Below are positions 27,288 through 35,998 of a stretch of DNA of 64,000 bases, piece after piece (within the stretch, counting starts at the first letter, position 1; each line of letters opens with the position of its first letter). Made by a program: the position numbers and the translations under genes. The notes below the pieces were generated by a model. The model ran no database searches and had not been told where the DNA came from. It saw nothing but the letters and a program-made list of their open reading frames with translations. Location: assembly GCA_030693335.1 (NCBI GenBank), contig JAUYAU010000004.1:186001-250000 (forward strand), read 5' to 3'. The DNA comes from Sulfuricurvum sp. (GTDB lineage Bacteria > Campylobacterota > Campylobacteria > Campylobacterales > Sulfurimonadaceae).

Positions 27288-29951
27288 ATGTCCAAACAAA
27301 CAATAGCCAAAGAACAAACTGCCCCTGCCCTCACAGATTCACTCCCCCCGCAAGAAGAAAGTGAGTTGCATCATACTCCTTTTCTTGTTGTCGGTATCGG
27401 TGCATCAGCCGGCGGATTGGCCGCTTTTGAGGCTTTCTTTTCAGGAGTCCCCTCGGATGTAAGTCCCAATATGGCCTTTGTTCTCGTACAGCATCTTGCC
27501 CCTGAGCACACCAGCATCCTGAGTGAAATTATCCGAAAATATACCACTATGGATGTTTTTGAAGTTACTGATGGGATAAAGGTGCAGCGTAACTGCGTCT
27601 ATGTTATCCCTCCTGCATACGATATGGCCTATTTAAACGGGACACTTCAATTGCTGGAACCCGCCGCTAAGCACGGTAAACGGTTACCCATAAACTTTTT
27701 CTTTCAGACATTGGCACAGGACCAACATGAACGCTCAATAGGCATCATTCTCTCAGGAACAGGCAGTGATGGTACACAAGGAATACATGCTATCAAAGAT
27801 GCAGGGGGAATCGTGCTGGCTCAAGCGCCTGAAACCACCGAGTACAATGGAATGCCCAACAGTGCGATAGCCACCGACCTAGTCGATTATATTCTCCCCC
27901 CAGAAGCAATGATTCAACAGCTCATAACCCTCGCTTTAAATACCGACAGCGGAGAAAACAGTCTCATTGCTGCATCCAAAAATATGTTGGATAAAATTTT
28001 TGTTTTACTTCGTGCCAAAAGCGGTCATGATTTCTCTCAATACAAGCCCAATACAATGTTTCGCCGTATTGAGCGACGTATGGCGATACGTCAAATCGAT
28101 TCGATCAGTGAATACGTCAAATTCCTGCAACAAATTCCTGAAGAATTGGATGAACTGTTTCATGATTTACTCATAGGGGTCACCAGTTTTTTCCGGGATC
28201 CGGAGGCCTTTTTATCCTTAAAAGAGAAAATTATCCCCGCTCTTTTTGCCCTAAAACCGCCCGGGAGTGTTATTCGCGTTTGGACAACCGGATGCTCTAC
28301 GGGTGAGGAAGCCTACTCCATCGCCATTTTGCTACGTGAGTTCATGGAAAAACAAAAAGTCAACTACTCTGTGCAGCTTTTTGCTACGGACATCGATTCT
28401 TATGCAATCACCCAAGCTCGAACCGGCTTCTATCCGCTGAGTATCGCAACAACCGTCTCTCCCCAAAGACTGGATCGTTTTTTTACCCTAGAAGCCGACG
28501 GAAGCGGTTATCGTATCCACAAAAACATCCGCGATATGTTAATCTTTTCCGAGCAAAACATCATCAAAGATCCCCCATTTTCTAAAATCGATCTCATCAG
28601 TTGTCGTAATCTTATGATCTATTTTAGCACTCCGCTGCAAAAACGGCTCATTCCCCTCTTTCATTACGCTCTCAATCCGGGGGGAATACTGTTTTTAGGT
28701 TCCTCTGAGAGCATTGGGGAATTCAATGATCTCTTCAGCGTAGAAGACAGCAAATCAAAAATATTTAAACGCAAAGAGACGCAATACGATACGACAAAAA
28801 CCATCGGCCGCATTGTCCCAACAACTGCCCTAAACCGTACTACATCAGCACAAAACACTGCTAAAACCAATATTTCACCCAAATTGCCTTTGCGTGAAAT
28901 AACAGAGCAGGCCCTTTTAAAACAGCTCAATCTCACCGCAGCTTTAATCAATGCTCAAGGAGACATTCTCTATTTGCACGGTCGAACCGGAACCTATTTA
29001 GAACTCCCCTCAGGCGAAATCGGAGTCAATAACATCCTCAAGATGGCAAAAGAAGGTCTTCGGCGCGAGCTGACCATGGCATTGCAAAAAGCCATTACGA
29101 CAAAAGAGACCGTGCGACGTTTCGGGGTACAAATTCAACAAAACGACTATGTCAAAAACGTTGATCTCACCGTGCGAGCCGTCTCATCTGCTTCCACCAT
29201 CTCGATCGATTCTCCTCTGTATCTGGTAACATTGGAAGAAACGGCTTTAGCGATAAAAGGAAACACAAGCATACAGAACAAAGAATCCGTTCCTCTCGGA
29301 CGCATTGCTGCCCTTCAGCAGGAATTGCAAATACAAGAAGAATTTCTCCAAGCCGCAAACGATCAACTCGAAGCAACAATCGAAGAACTGCAATCGTCAA
29401 ATGAAGAGATGCAGTCACTTAACGAAGAGCTACAATCCACCAATGAAGAACTCGAAACCTCCAAAGAGGAGCTGCAATCTATGAACGAAGAACTCTCCAC
29501 GGTCAATGCCGAACTTCAAACCAAAGTCACCGATCTCTCCCATGCAAACAACGATATGAACAACCTCCTCTCCGGCACAGGGATCGGAACAGTCTTTGTC
29601 GATATCAACCTCAATATTCTCCGATACACCCGGGATGTAACCCGTACCATCAACCTCATTAAAAGCGATATCGGCCGACCCATCGGGCATATCGTTTCCA
29701 ACCTCGTCGGGTATGATCGATTGGTGAGCGATATTCATGACGTCTTAGATACCCTTACATCCAAAGAAATAGAGGTTCAAACGATTGACGGACTGTGGTT
29801 TACGATGCGCATACAGCCTTACCGCACACTCAACAATGTGATCGAAGGTGCAGTTGTCTCCTTTGTTGATATTACCGAAACGGTTCACATACGTGAAGCC
29901 CTCCGTAAAGCCAATGAGTTGCTTCATGGCACTCTTAATGATGCACAATGA
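27288..29951 (+). CDS. CheB-CheR-PAS fusion protein
   Basis: 887 residues. CheB methylesterase domain (about 30-215) with the Ser in GASAGGL, the His in VQHLAPEHTS and the Asp in LSGTGSDGTQG. CheR domains (about 235-490) with the SAM-binding GCSTGEEAYS and SCRNLMIYF. Then a linker, a coiled coil of six near-perfect heptads ('ELQSTNE' type, about 700-742) and a PAS domain near the C-terminus. Such fusions pair with PAS kinases and need not act in chemotaxis. ATGA overlap with the next kinase gene. Confidence 0.92.
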   Translation: MSKQTIAKEQTAPALTDSLPPQEESELHHTPFLVVGIGASAGGLAAFEAFFSGVPSDVSPNMAFVLVQHLAPEHTSILSEIIRKYTTMDVFEVTDGIKVQRNCVYVIPPAYDMAYLNGTLQLLEPAAKHGKRLPINFFFQTLAQDQHERSIGIILSGTGSDGTQGIHAIKDAGGIVLAQAPETTEYNGMPNSAIATDLVDYILPPEAMIQQLITLALNTDSGENSLIAASKNMLDKIFVLLRAKSGHDFSQYKPNTMFRRIERRMAIRQIDSISEYVKFLQQIPEELDELFHDLLIGVTSFFRDPEAFLSLKEKIIPALFALKPPGSVIRVWTTGCSTGEEAYSIAILLREFMEKQKVNYSVQLFATDIDSYAITQARTGFYPLSIATTVSPQRLDRFFTLEADGSGYRIHKNIRDMLIFSEQNIIKDPPFSKIDLISCRNLMIYFSTPLQKRLIPLFHYALNPGGILFLGSSESIGEFNDLFSVEDSKSKIFKRKETQYDTTKTIGRIVPTTALNRTTSAQNTAKTNISPKLPLREITEQALLKQLNLTAALINAQGDILYLHGRTGTYLELPSGEIGVNNILKMAKEGLRRELTMALQKAITTKETVRRFGVQIQQNDYVKNVDLTVRAVSSASTISIDSPLYLVTLEETALAIKGNTSIQNKESVPLGRIAALQQELQIQEEFLQAANDQLEATIEELQSSNEEMQSLNEELQSTNEELETSKEELQSMNEELSTVNAELQTKVTDLSHANNDMNNLLSGTGIGTVFVDINLNILRYTRDVTRTINLIKSDIGRPIGHIVSNLVGYDRLVSDIHDVLDTLTSKEIEVQTIDGLWFTMRIQPYRTLNNVIEGAVVSFVDITETVHIREALRKANELLHGTLNDAQ

Positions 29952-31234
29952 ATAAAAATAAAAATCCAGTTAAATATTCCAGCCAAATGCTTCGTCGCAA
30001 AGCCGAAGAGTTAGTTGCGCGTACACCCAAAAACCCCGAAGTATTAACCAGCATTGAAACCGATCACCTTGTCCATGAGCTGCAAGTACATCAGATCGAA
30101 TTGGAGATGCAAAATGAACAACTGCACCTCACGCAAGTTGGACTTGAGCATGAACGCATGCGTTACGTCGATCTCTATAATCTCGCACCCGTAGGGTATT
30201 GCACCCTCAACATGCAGGGGAAGATTTTACAAGCGAACTTGACCGCCGCCAATCTCTTTGGGACAACGCAACATGATCTTGTCAACCAATCCATCACCCA
30301 TTTTATCCTCCAAGAAGATCAAGATATTTATTACCTCTGCCAAAAACAATCCGATGATGTGAATGCATCACGTTCGTGTGAACTGCGTATGATAGGTAAA
30401 AATGACAAACCGTTTTGGGCCCATTTGGAAACCAAAGACGGGCACAATCCCGACAACATAAATGAGTATCATTTGATTATAAATGATATTACGAAATACA
30501 CTATGGTACAGGAGAAATTGAAACTCAATGAGCAGGTTATGCTGGCTCAAGCACAAAAAGCGGGCATGGGAGAGCTCATATCCATGATCGCCCATCAATG
30601 GCGCCAACCGCTAAACAATCTGGCACTCATCAATCAAGACACCTACATCAAATTAGGATTGGGCAAATTAGACGATAAAAGCATTTACGATTCACACGAA
30701 AGAATAGATCAAATTTTGCAGTTCATGTCCAAAACCATAGATGATTTTAGAAACTTTTTCTCGCCCGATCAGCCCAAAGAATTGACAACCATCGAGGAAG
30801 TCATCAACGCCACCCTGAAAATCATCGGGCAATGCTATGTAACGACTAACATCGCCATAAACGTCCATAACAACAGCAAAACCGTTGTCCTGATACACAA
30901 AAACTCCTTGGTACAAGTTTTCCTCAATATTTTAGGAAATGCAAAACACGCATTGGAATCGGCCAACGTCAAACCGGCAATCATTACCGTTATTATCGAC
31001 GAAACCCCCACTTCCATCATCACCACCATACGAGACAACGGAGGCGGAATCCCTGAGGCCATTATCGAGAAATTAGCCGATCCTTATTTTACAACCAAAG
31101 GTTTAATGGGAACAGGATTGGGTCTGTACATATCGCAGACCATTATTGAGAAATATTTTTCCGGAACCCTTACGTGGTTTAACAAGCACCAAGGGGCATG
31201 CTTCGTCATCACTTTGGATAAAAGTCGCGTCTAA
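29948..31234 (+). CDS. cytosolic PAS histidine kinase
   Basis: 428 residues. A helical N-terminus (about 1-60) is followed by a PAS domain (70-185), then the HQWRQP-type H-box (MIAHQWRQPLNNL) and an ATPase with DNGGGIPE and GTGLGLYISQ. No membrane segment, no receiver. It shares a 4-base overlap with the CheB-CheR gene, so the two are made together and probably form one sensory unit. No response regulator is encoded nearby. Confidence 0.88.
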   Translation: MNKNKNPVKYSSQMLRRKAEELVARTPKNPEVLTSIETDHLVHELQVHQIELEMQNEQLHLTQVGLEHERMRYVDLYNLAPVGYCTLNMQGKILQANLTAANLFGTTQHDLVNQSITHFILQEDQDIYYLCQKQSDDVNASRSCELRMIGKNDKPFWAHLETKDGHNPDNINEYHLIINDITKYTMVQEKLKLNEQVMLAQAQKAGMGELISMIAHQWRQPLNNLALINQDTYIKLGLGKLDDKSIYDSHERIDQILQFMSKTIDDFRNFFSPDQPKELTTIEEVINATLKIIGQCYVTTNIAINVHNNSKTVVLIHKNSLVQVFLNILGNAKHALESANVKPAIITVIIDETPTSIITTIRDNGGGIPEAIIEKLADPYFTTKGLMGTGLGLYISQTIIEKYFSGTLTWFNKHQGACFVITLDKSRV

Positions 31235-31258
31235 CAAGATAAAACGAAGAGTGAAACT

Positions 31259-31276
31259 TCCGAGCTTACGCTCGGA
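31259..31276. terminator. GC-rich hairpin between convergent genes
   Basis: 7-bp stem TCCGAGC / GCTCGGA with a TTAC loop, 25 bases after the kinase stop and 14 bases before the convergent lipoprotein stop. No clear T-run; could serve both strands. Confidence 0.55.
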
Positions 31277-31289
31277 CAGTACCATCAAC

Positions 31290-32729
31290 TTACGGAGTAG
31301 GAAGAATAATCGTATTGGCGTTTAACGTAACCGCCGTCTGTGCTAATGTACGCCCTTCCAATGACGCACCGGTATTGAGCGAAATCAAGGTTTGACTCAA
31401 GATATTTCCTTTGAATTGAACGGTCGTTCCCAGTGCCGTTTGACCGGAAACTTGCCAAAAAACATTTTTCGCCTTTGCTCCGCCGGCTAGGGTAATGATC
31501 GCACCGCTGTTTACCGTCAAATTTTGTGCAATCTGGAAAATCCAAACATCATTGGCTCCCCCGGAGAGAGTAACACCGGCACCCGTAATAAGTAGCCCGG
31601 TACCCCATTTATAAAGACCAGGGGCAAGTGTCATCCCGCTGATATTTCCGGCACCCAGTTCTGTAGCCGTAGTATTGGTTCGTCCTGCGGCATCGGTGAA
31701 TGCGATTTCCATGTCACTGATGGCAGTTGTTAGGTAAGCAGGCGTAGGGGCAGCAAAATTAGCTGCATACAATTTTCCCGTTACTTGATCTGCCGTTGCA
31801 TAGGTACTGAAAAGAGTATAGTTGGAAAATCCTGTAAAAGCAGTCGCATCGATTGGACTGACTCCAATATCTCCGGTGATACTCGTAGCTCCCGTAGTGG
31901 AAATCCCTGATTTACTTAGAAGAACGAAATTGCCCGCCGTACCGAGATTAACAGGATCGGGTCCATTTGCGATCGTTGACCCTGTTGTAAACGTCCAGAC
32001 TTTATCGGCAAGCATGGCATTACCAGCCAAGTCTTGGACAGCCGTGGTAATGGTTGCCGTATAATTGGTATCGACATTGAGATCGCTAGTCGGGTTAAAA
32101 GTAGCCGTAGTACCCACGTAGCTTACAACACCTGCAACCGGTGTTATCCCATCGGTTAGCGAAAAAGTTGTTGTGTTGACCGTAGCCGAATCAACGGCTT
32201 CGCTAAAGACCGCCGTAATGTTTTGATTGATCGGCACACCGGTAGCATTACTATCGGGATTGGTAGCATTCACATCAGGTGCTGTAGTATCATTGACAGA
32301 ACCCGTGGTAAAGGTCCAAACATAATTAGCTGCCAAAGAGGTACCGGCTAGATTTTTAGCACCCGTGGTGATGGTAGCAGTATAAAGTACCGTATCATTA
32401 AGATCAACAGTCGGATTAAAAGACGCTGTTATTCCTGAGTAGGTAACGTTTCCATCAACAGGCGTAGAGCCAGGCCCCGTGATAGTAAAAGTACTCGCAC
32501 TAAGCGTTGCGGCATCCATAGCAGTGCTAAACGTAGCCGTTATGTTTTGATTGCGCGCTACGGCTGTAACCGTATTGCCTGGATTGGTAGAAATGACTCT
32601 AGGTGCAGTCGCAACCGTGCTATCAATCACACTGCCGCTACCGCCTCCGCCACAACCTATTACGCCGATACTCAACATTAAAATGCCAAGCCACATGATT
32701 TGATTAGAATATTGTTTAAATATTTCCAT
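31290..32729 (-). CDS. lipoprotein with two Ig-like (Big_5) domains and a DUF3494 ice-binding-like domain
   Basis: 479 residues, a close paralogue of the protein at 16543-17991. Lipobox VIGC followed by a Gly-rich stretch, two Big_5 domains with 'NLAGTSLAANYVWTFT' and 'DLAGNAMLADKVWTFT', and a C-terminal DUF3494 domain with NFVLLSKSGIST, GDIGVSP, 'DAAGRT', LAPGLYKWG and NVFWQVSG. This copy is closer to the canonical ice-binding sequence. The ATG at 32729 is chosen over a GTG at 32741. Function may be ice or surface adhesion; unknown here. Confidence 0.85.
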   Translation of the reverse strand: MEIFKQYSNQIMWLGILMLSIGVIGCGGGGSGSVIDSTVATAPRVISTNPGNTVTAVARNQNITATFSTAMDAATLSASTFTITGPGSTPVDGNVTYSGITASFNPTVDLNDTVLYTATITTGAKNLAGTSLAANYVWTFTTGSVNDTTAPDVNATNPDSNATGVPINQNITAVFSEAVDSATVNTTTFSLTDGITPVAGVVSYVGTTATFNPTSDLNVDTNYTATITTAVQDLAGNAMLADKVWTFTTGSTIANGPDPVNLGTAGNFVLLSKSGISTTGATSITGDIGVSPIDATAFTGFSNYTLFSTYATADQVTGKLYAANFAAPTPAYLTTAISDMEIAFTDAAGRTNTTATELGAGNISGMTLAPGLYKWGTGLLITGAGVTLSGGANDVWIFQIAQNLTVNSGAIITLAGGAKAKNVFWQVSGQTALGTTVQFKGNILSQTLISLNTGASLEGRTLAQTAVTLNANTIILPTP

Positions 32730-32941
32730 GGTTATACCCACTTTCTACCATTATTTATCGTAAAGTAACATTATTATACGACTAATAACAGTATGCCCAT
32801 TGTTTCTATTTTCTAGCTTTGTATTTAAAATTAATATTAATGAACCATATATGTGTTTTATTTGAATATAAATTGCAGAAAAAAAAGCAGTAAAATAATC
32901 GTTTTGGCACATCAATGAAGATCTACCAAAACGGAAGTGGG

Positions 32942-33532
32942 TTAAAAATCGATTCTCATTCCAAAATACCACGCATCATTGTACGTAACATCTCTGTTTT
33001 TAACATTGGTGTCAATCATTCGATATCCTAATTCAATCCGAGCATTTTTAATCGGCTCAACATCCAAATGGATACGTGCTTCTAAATAATCTTCACCGTC
33101 TCTAAACGAAAGTACCGAGGGAGCATAGTACAAAGCCCCACCGACATAAAACGGAATTGTATCGGCAAACGGCAGTTTCATATCGGCTTCTATTCCCAAT
33201 GGGATAGCGGCATAATGATTTCCGTCAAACTTGGTGTATTCGCCTTTGATCCCCAAACCGATAGCCAGTCCTGGAACTTGCTCAACCGGACGTTGCACCA
33301 AAAATGATACTTCCATCAAAGGCTTTGTATTTCCGATTCGATCGCTGTTGCTCTCATCACCGTTCAAAATACGTGCTCCGATGAAAGAACCCTCCAAAGA
33401 ACTGATTCCCATTTGTTTCATATCAATACGAATTTGCCCCTCAAGTTCTTTGTTATTTACATTCAACTCTGCTTGATTGGCGGCAAATGCTGCGCTGCTG
33501 ATGAGAACAGCTGTCATTATCTTAACTAACAT
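32942..33532 (-). CDS. outer-membrane barrel protein, YfaZ-like
   Basis: 196 residues. Signal peptide (about 1-18), then a barrel with 'LAIGLGIKGEYTKFDG', 'FYVGGALYYAPSVLSF' and 'ARIELGYRMID', ending in an aromatic FGMRIDF. This pattern fits YfaZ-family outer-membrane proteins of unknown function. GAGGT precedes the ATG. It begins 11 bases after the end of the small secreted protein gene and is likely co-transcribed with it. Confidence 0.7.
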   Translation of the reverse strand: MLVKIMTAVLISSAAFAANQAELNVNNKELEGQIRIDMKQMGISSLEGSFIGARILNGDESNSDRIGNTKPLMEVSFLVQRPVEQVPGLAIGLGIKGEYTKFDGNHYAAIPLGIEADMKLPFADTIPFYVGGALYYAPSVLSFRDGEDYLEARIHLDVEPIKNARIELGYRMIDTNVKNRDVTYNDAWYFGMRIDF

Positions 33533-33543
33533 GATTACCTCTT

Positions 33544-33741
33544 TTACAGTTTGTCAGCAGCTCGTTGAGCTTCTTTTTTAACTTGTTTTTCAGAGGTCTT
33601 CTCTACTTTTTCGACTTTAACCACATTTTTCTCAACTTGTGTTTTTTCTCCTGGCCCTTCTGTAGGTTTAGGTTTGACAGCCTCTGCTGCAAAGAGGGAT
33701 ACGAGACCGGATAGGGCAATGGAAAGAATAACTTTTTTCAT
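33544..33741 (-). CDS. small secreted lysine-rich protein
   Basis: 65 residues. Signal peptide MKKVILSIALSGLVSLFAA, then a short, highly charged chain rich in Lys, Glu and Val. No domain recognised. AAAGGAT precedes the ATG. Upstream lies a 16-bp palindrome (33762-33777, ATATATTGCAATATAT) that could be an operator. Confidence 0.6.
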   Translation of the reverse strand: MKKVILSIALSGLVSLFAAEAVKPKPTEGPGEKTQVEKNVVKVEKVEKTSEKQVKKEAQRAADKL

Positions 33742-33948
33742 TTTAGATCCTTTTTGTGTTTATATATTGCAATATATTTACACACTATATCACCCATTTT
33801 GTTATTTAAACTAAATAAAAAAATTTACCTCTAATATACAGTTTCATTCATCGCTTACAAAAGTTTATGCCATTTAACTGACATGCTTTGGGCACAGTAG
33901 GATAATTTATCTTTAGGAAGTCTTTGTACAGGGGGTTCTATAGGGATA
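33742..33948. other. intergenic host flank left of the element
   Basis: 207 AT-rich bases with the palindrome at 33762-33777 in front of the small secreted protein gene. No RNA gene or ORF is seen. This is the DNA that would join the tRNA-Ser 3' end if the element were absent. Confidence 0.5.
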
Positions 33949-33965
33949 TGGCGGACAGCTAGGGG
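33949..33965. repeat. att core copy, left end
   Basis: TGGCGGACAGCTAGGGG, a 17-bp exact copy of the tRNA-Ser 3' end (CCA, discriminator, acceptor 3' strand, part of T-stem). Matches 39967-39983 in direct orientation. It marks the far end of the integrated element. Confidence 0.9.
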
Positions 33966-34032
33966 GAAGATTTCTTTCGATATTTTCTACCTGATATCCG
34001 AAGAAACCCGTATTATAGGGGGTTTCAATCAT
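33966..34032 (-). other. predicted 5' coding segment of the integrase in the excised circle
   Basis: Read on the minus strand, ATG at 34030-34032 opens MIETPYNTGFFGYQVENIER, then meets the att core in the same frame as the integrase at 39967-39983. No stop occurs. Joined through one core the frame is 1686 bases, exactly 562 codons. GGAAC lies 9 bases upstream of the ATG. In the integrated state this segment is about 6 kb from the rest of the gene and instead runs into host DNA. Confidence 0.75.
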
Positions 34033-34049
34033 TTTAAAAGTTCCAATAT

Positions 34050-34068
34050 GTGGTTAAATTGTGGTTAA
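34050..34068. other. paired GTGGTTAA sites, left arm
   Basis: GTGGTTAA at 34050-34057 and 34061-34068, 11 bp apart. The same pair occurs at the other end. About 85-100 bp inside the left att core, the expected place for arm-type integrase sites. Confidence 0.6.
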
Positions 34069-34098
34069 GTATTATGATAACCAGATGTAGATTAAATA

Positions 34099-34497
34099 TT
34101 AAGAAAGAGACGATTTATCAAAAAAACTTTTCTGTTTAATTAAAAAATAAATAATCAAAATCCCCAATAGAGTTCTGATTGAATACATCATTTGATTTTC
34201 AACAGTTAAAGGTTCTAAAAACGCAAAAATATTAGATGCAATCACAGTAGCAACTAATATTAAGAGAAATTTCATCAACCATTTTTTCCCTTTTAGTAGA
34301 TAATAATTGATTCCCAAAAGTGCAAGAACCCATAATGTTGTTTTTGGAATAATCATCAAAAATCGAATTAATTTTTCTTCCGTTCCAAGTGCACTTATTG
34401 AAATTAATATCGATACGATAATTAAACGAATGAGTATATCTACCCATAATAGTCTAGAAATCCATCTAATTTCTTTTGGTATATCAATAGCTGACAT
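34099..34497 (-). CDS. four-helix membrane protein of the element
   Basis: 132 residues. Four hydrophobic segments (about 15-40, 48-70, 78-98, 107-125) with short charged loops; no signal peptide or catalytic motif. The start at 34497 is supported by AAAGGA. Not recognised. It is the last gene of the operon in the chromosome. In the excised circle it would lie just ahead of the integrase, with 66 bases between its stop and the predicted integrase ATG. Roles such as entry exclusion or partner to the FtsK-like pump are guesses. Confidence 0.65.
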   Translation of the reverse strand: MSAIDIPKEIRWISRLLWVDILIRLIIVSILISISALGTEEKLIRFLMIIPKTTLWVLALLGINYYLLKGKKWLMKFLLILVATVIASNIFAFLEPLTVENQMMYSIRTLLGILIIYFLIKQKSFFDKSSLS

Positions 34498-34577
34498 TTT
34501 ATTCCTTTGATTTATCAAAATAACTTCAATATTTAAATAGATTCTATTTAGAAATATGATTATACAAAAAAACTATT

Positions 34578-35843
34578 TTAAATTCTTTTCGGTTCAATAT
34601 AAGACCCCTGACCGTATCGAACTTTTAACCCCGTTTCGGAGCTACTATCTAAAAAGACAAACCGACCATAAGGAAAAGATAGAGGGTCAATATTTCCCAA
34701 CTTTTCCAAATAGTCCAATGACCCTAAACACATTTTGACAGCATCATTATTATCGACCCTTAATAAAATACGACTTTGTAAATTTCCCCGTAGTTTGGAA
34801 GATATAATATCCGTTCCCCCACGTTGGGTCTGTATGACCAGTTTGATATTTTGACTTCTACCCAATTGACCCAAACTTTCTATTTTCTGTAAAGTTTGCT
34901 GGAAAAGTAAATAATCATTCTTGTCTAATTCCTTTTTGGGACAACTTTCAACCACTTCCGCCCATTCGTCAAATATCAAAAAAATAGGGTCAGTTTCATA
35001 TTTTTCCAGCCCCTTGTCTTTTAGAAATTTCATTCGTCTTTTGTTTTCTTGATAGACATAATCAACGATTTTATGAAGCTGGTCTAATTGATATCCGACA
35101 ATGATTTTTTTGCTGATTTTTCCGTATTTATGAAATGTGATACCACCCTTAAAATCCAGTAAAAATATCTTTGAAACCTTGTCCAAATTGTGAATAAGTC
35201 CGTTAATAATTTGAGTGATAAAAACACTTTTTCCTGAACCTGATTGACCATTGATAAAATAGGAGGTTGTCTTGTTCAGTTCGATAAAAATTTCTTGACC
35301 CTGTTCGTCTAACCCAAAAAAGATAAACCCGTCTTTTAAAAATTTATTCCCGTCCCAATTGTAATAATCTAATCGGTCTTTGGTATCAATTTTTATTCCA
35401 TTGTCCCTGACCTTTTCGATTTTTAAAGTGCTGGTTTTTAGATAGTGTTTGATTTGTTCGGAGTTCTTTTCGTATAGGTCGTAATCAATCAATCCTGACT
35501 TATTTTTTAAAACGATTACCCCGTCTTTGATACTTTCCACATAATCGAAATAGGTGATTTTTTTATTTTCGCTTCGAAGGTCTTTCCAGTTGAAGACACT
35601 TTTTTCAACTATATTTTTAAACCCGAACACCCTTGGAAGGTTTTTGATTTTGGTTTTGAAATAGTCGAAATATAGGAACTGGTGCAAAACGACACCCCAC
35701 AACACCACTAAAAATAATTCGTCTATATAATTGACTAAAAAATCGTTTGAATAATTGCTAGTGAATATTTTGAATAGTGTGAAGACCACTAAAACCTTGA
35801 TGACCAGTTGAAATATAAATGACTTTACGACCGCAAAAATCAT
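34578..35843 (-). CDS. FtsK/SpoIIIE-type DNA translocase
   Basis: 421 residues. Two N-terminal membrane helices (about 8-28 and 40-60), a linker domain, then an FtsK-type motor: Walker A GQSGSGKS at 199-206, Walker B FLIFDEW (D292-E293), LGQLGRSQNIKLVIQTQR (about 324-341, the FtsK 'lGRa..IhLi.aTQR' region). It lacks the C-terminal gamma domain. Such pumps drive double-stranded DNA transfer in actinobacterial AICEs or serve as coupling proteins (TcpA, ConQ) in Gram-positive elements. Its ATG directly follows the ribbon-helix-helix stop. Confidence 0.85.
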   Translation of the reverse strand: MIFAVVKSFIFQLVIKVLVVFTLFKIFTSNYSNDFLVNYIDELFLVVLWGVVLHQFLYFDYFKTKIKNLPRVFGFKNIVEKSVFNWKDLRSENKKITYFDYVESIKDGVIVLKNKSGLIDYDLYEKNSEQIKHYLKTSTLKIEKVRDNGIKIDTKDRLDYYNWDGNKFLKDGFIFFGLDEQGQEIFIELNKTTSYFINGQSGSGKSVFITQIINGLIHNLDKVSKIFLLDFKGGITFHKYGKISKKIIVGYQLDQLHKIVDYVYQENKRRMKFLKDKGLEKYETDPIFLIFDEWAEVVESCPKKELDKNDYLLFQQTLQKIESLGQLGRSQNIKLVIQTQRGGTDIISSKLRGNLQSRILLRVDNNDAVKMCLGSLDYLEKLGNIDPLSFPYGRFVFLDSSSETGLKVRYGQGSYIEPKRI

Positions 35844-35975
35844 TTATGACCTTTTTTCTTTCAGTCCTTTTTTTAAAAGTTCCACATAGTGAAATCCAAT
35901 CTTTACATTTAGGGGACAACTGCTTTTTATTTCATTGTAAAATTTTTCGTCTATACGAATGGTAAGTGTTTTCAT
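35844..35975 (-). CDS. ribbon-helix-helix protein, 43 aa
   Basis: A 43-residue gene starting MKTLTIRIDEKFYNEIKS, the beta-strand and helix layout of Arc/MetJ/CopG-type regulators: hydrophobic strand LTIRID, then two helices ending in KKGLKEKRS. AAGGGT precedes the ATG. TAA is followed at once by the FtsK-type ATG. Likely an operon regulator or relaxosome accessory factor. Excisionase is another possibility. Confidence 0.7.
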   Translation of the reverse strand: MKTLTIRIDEKFYNEIKSSCPLNVKIGFHYVELLKKGLKEKRS

Positions 35976-35998
35976 AGATAACCCTTGTTTAAGTTCCC

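Noticed and set aside
33949-33965. A second partial tRNA gene
   Set aside because: Only 17 bases match the tRNA 3' end; no anticodon arm or 5' half is present. It is the displaced att copy.
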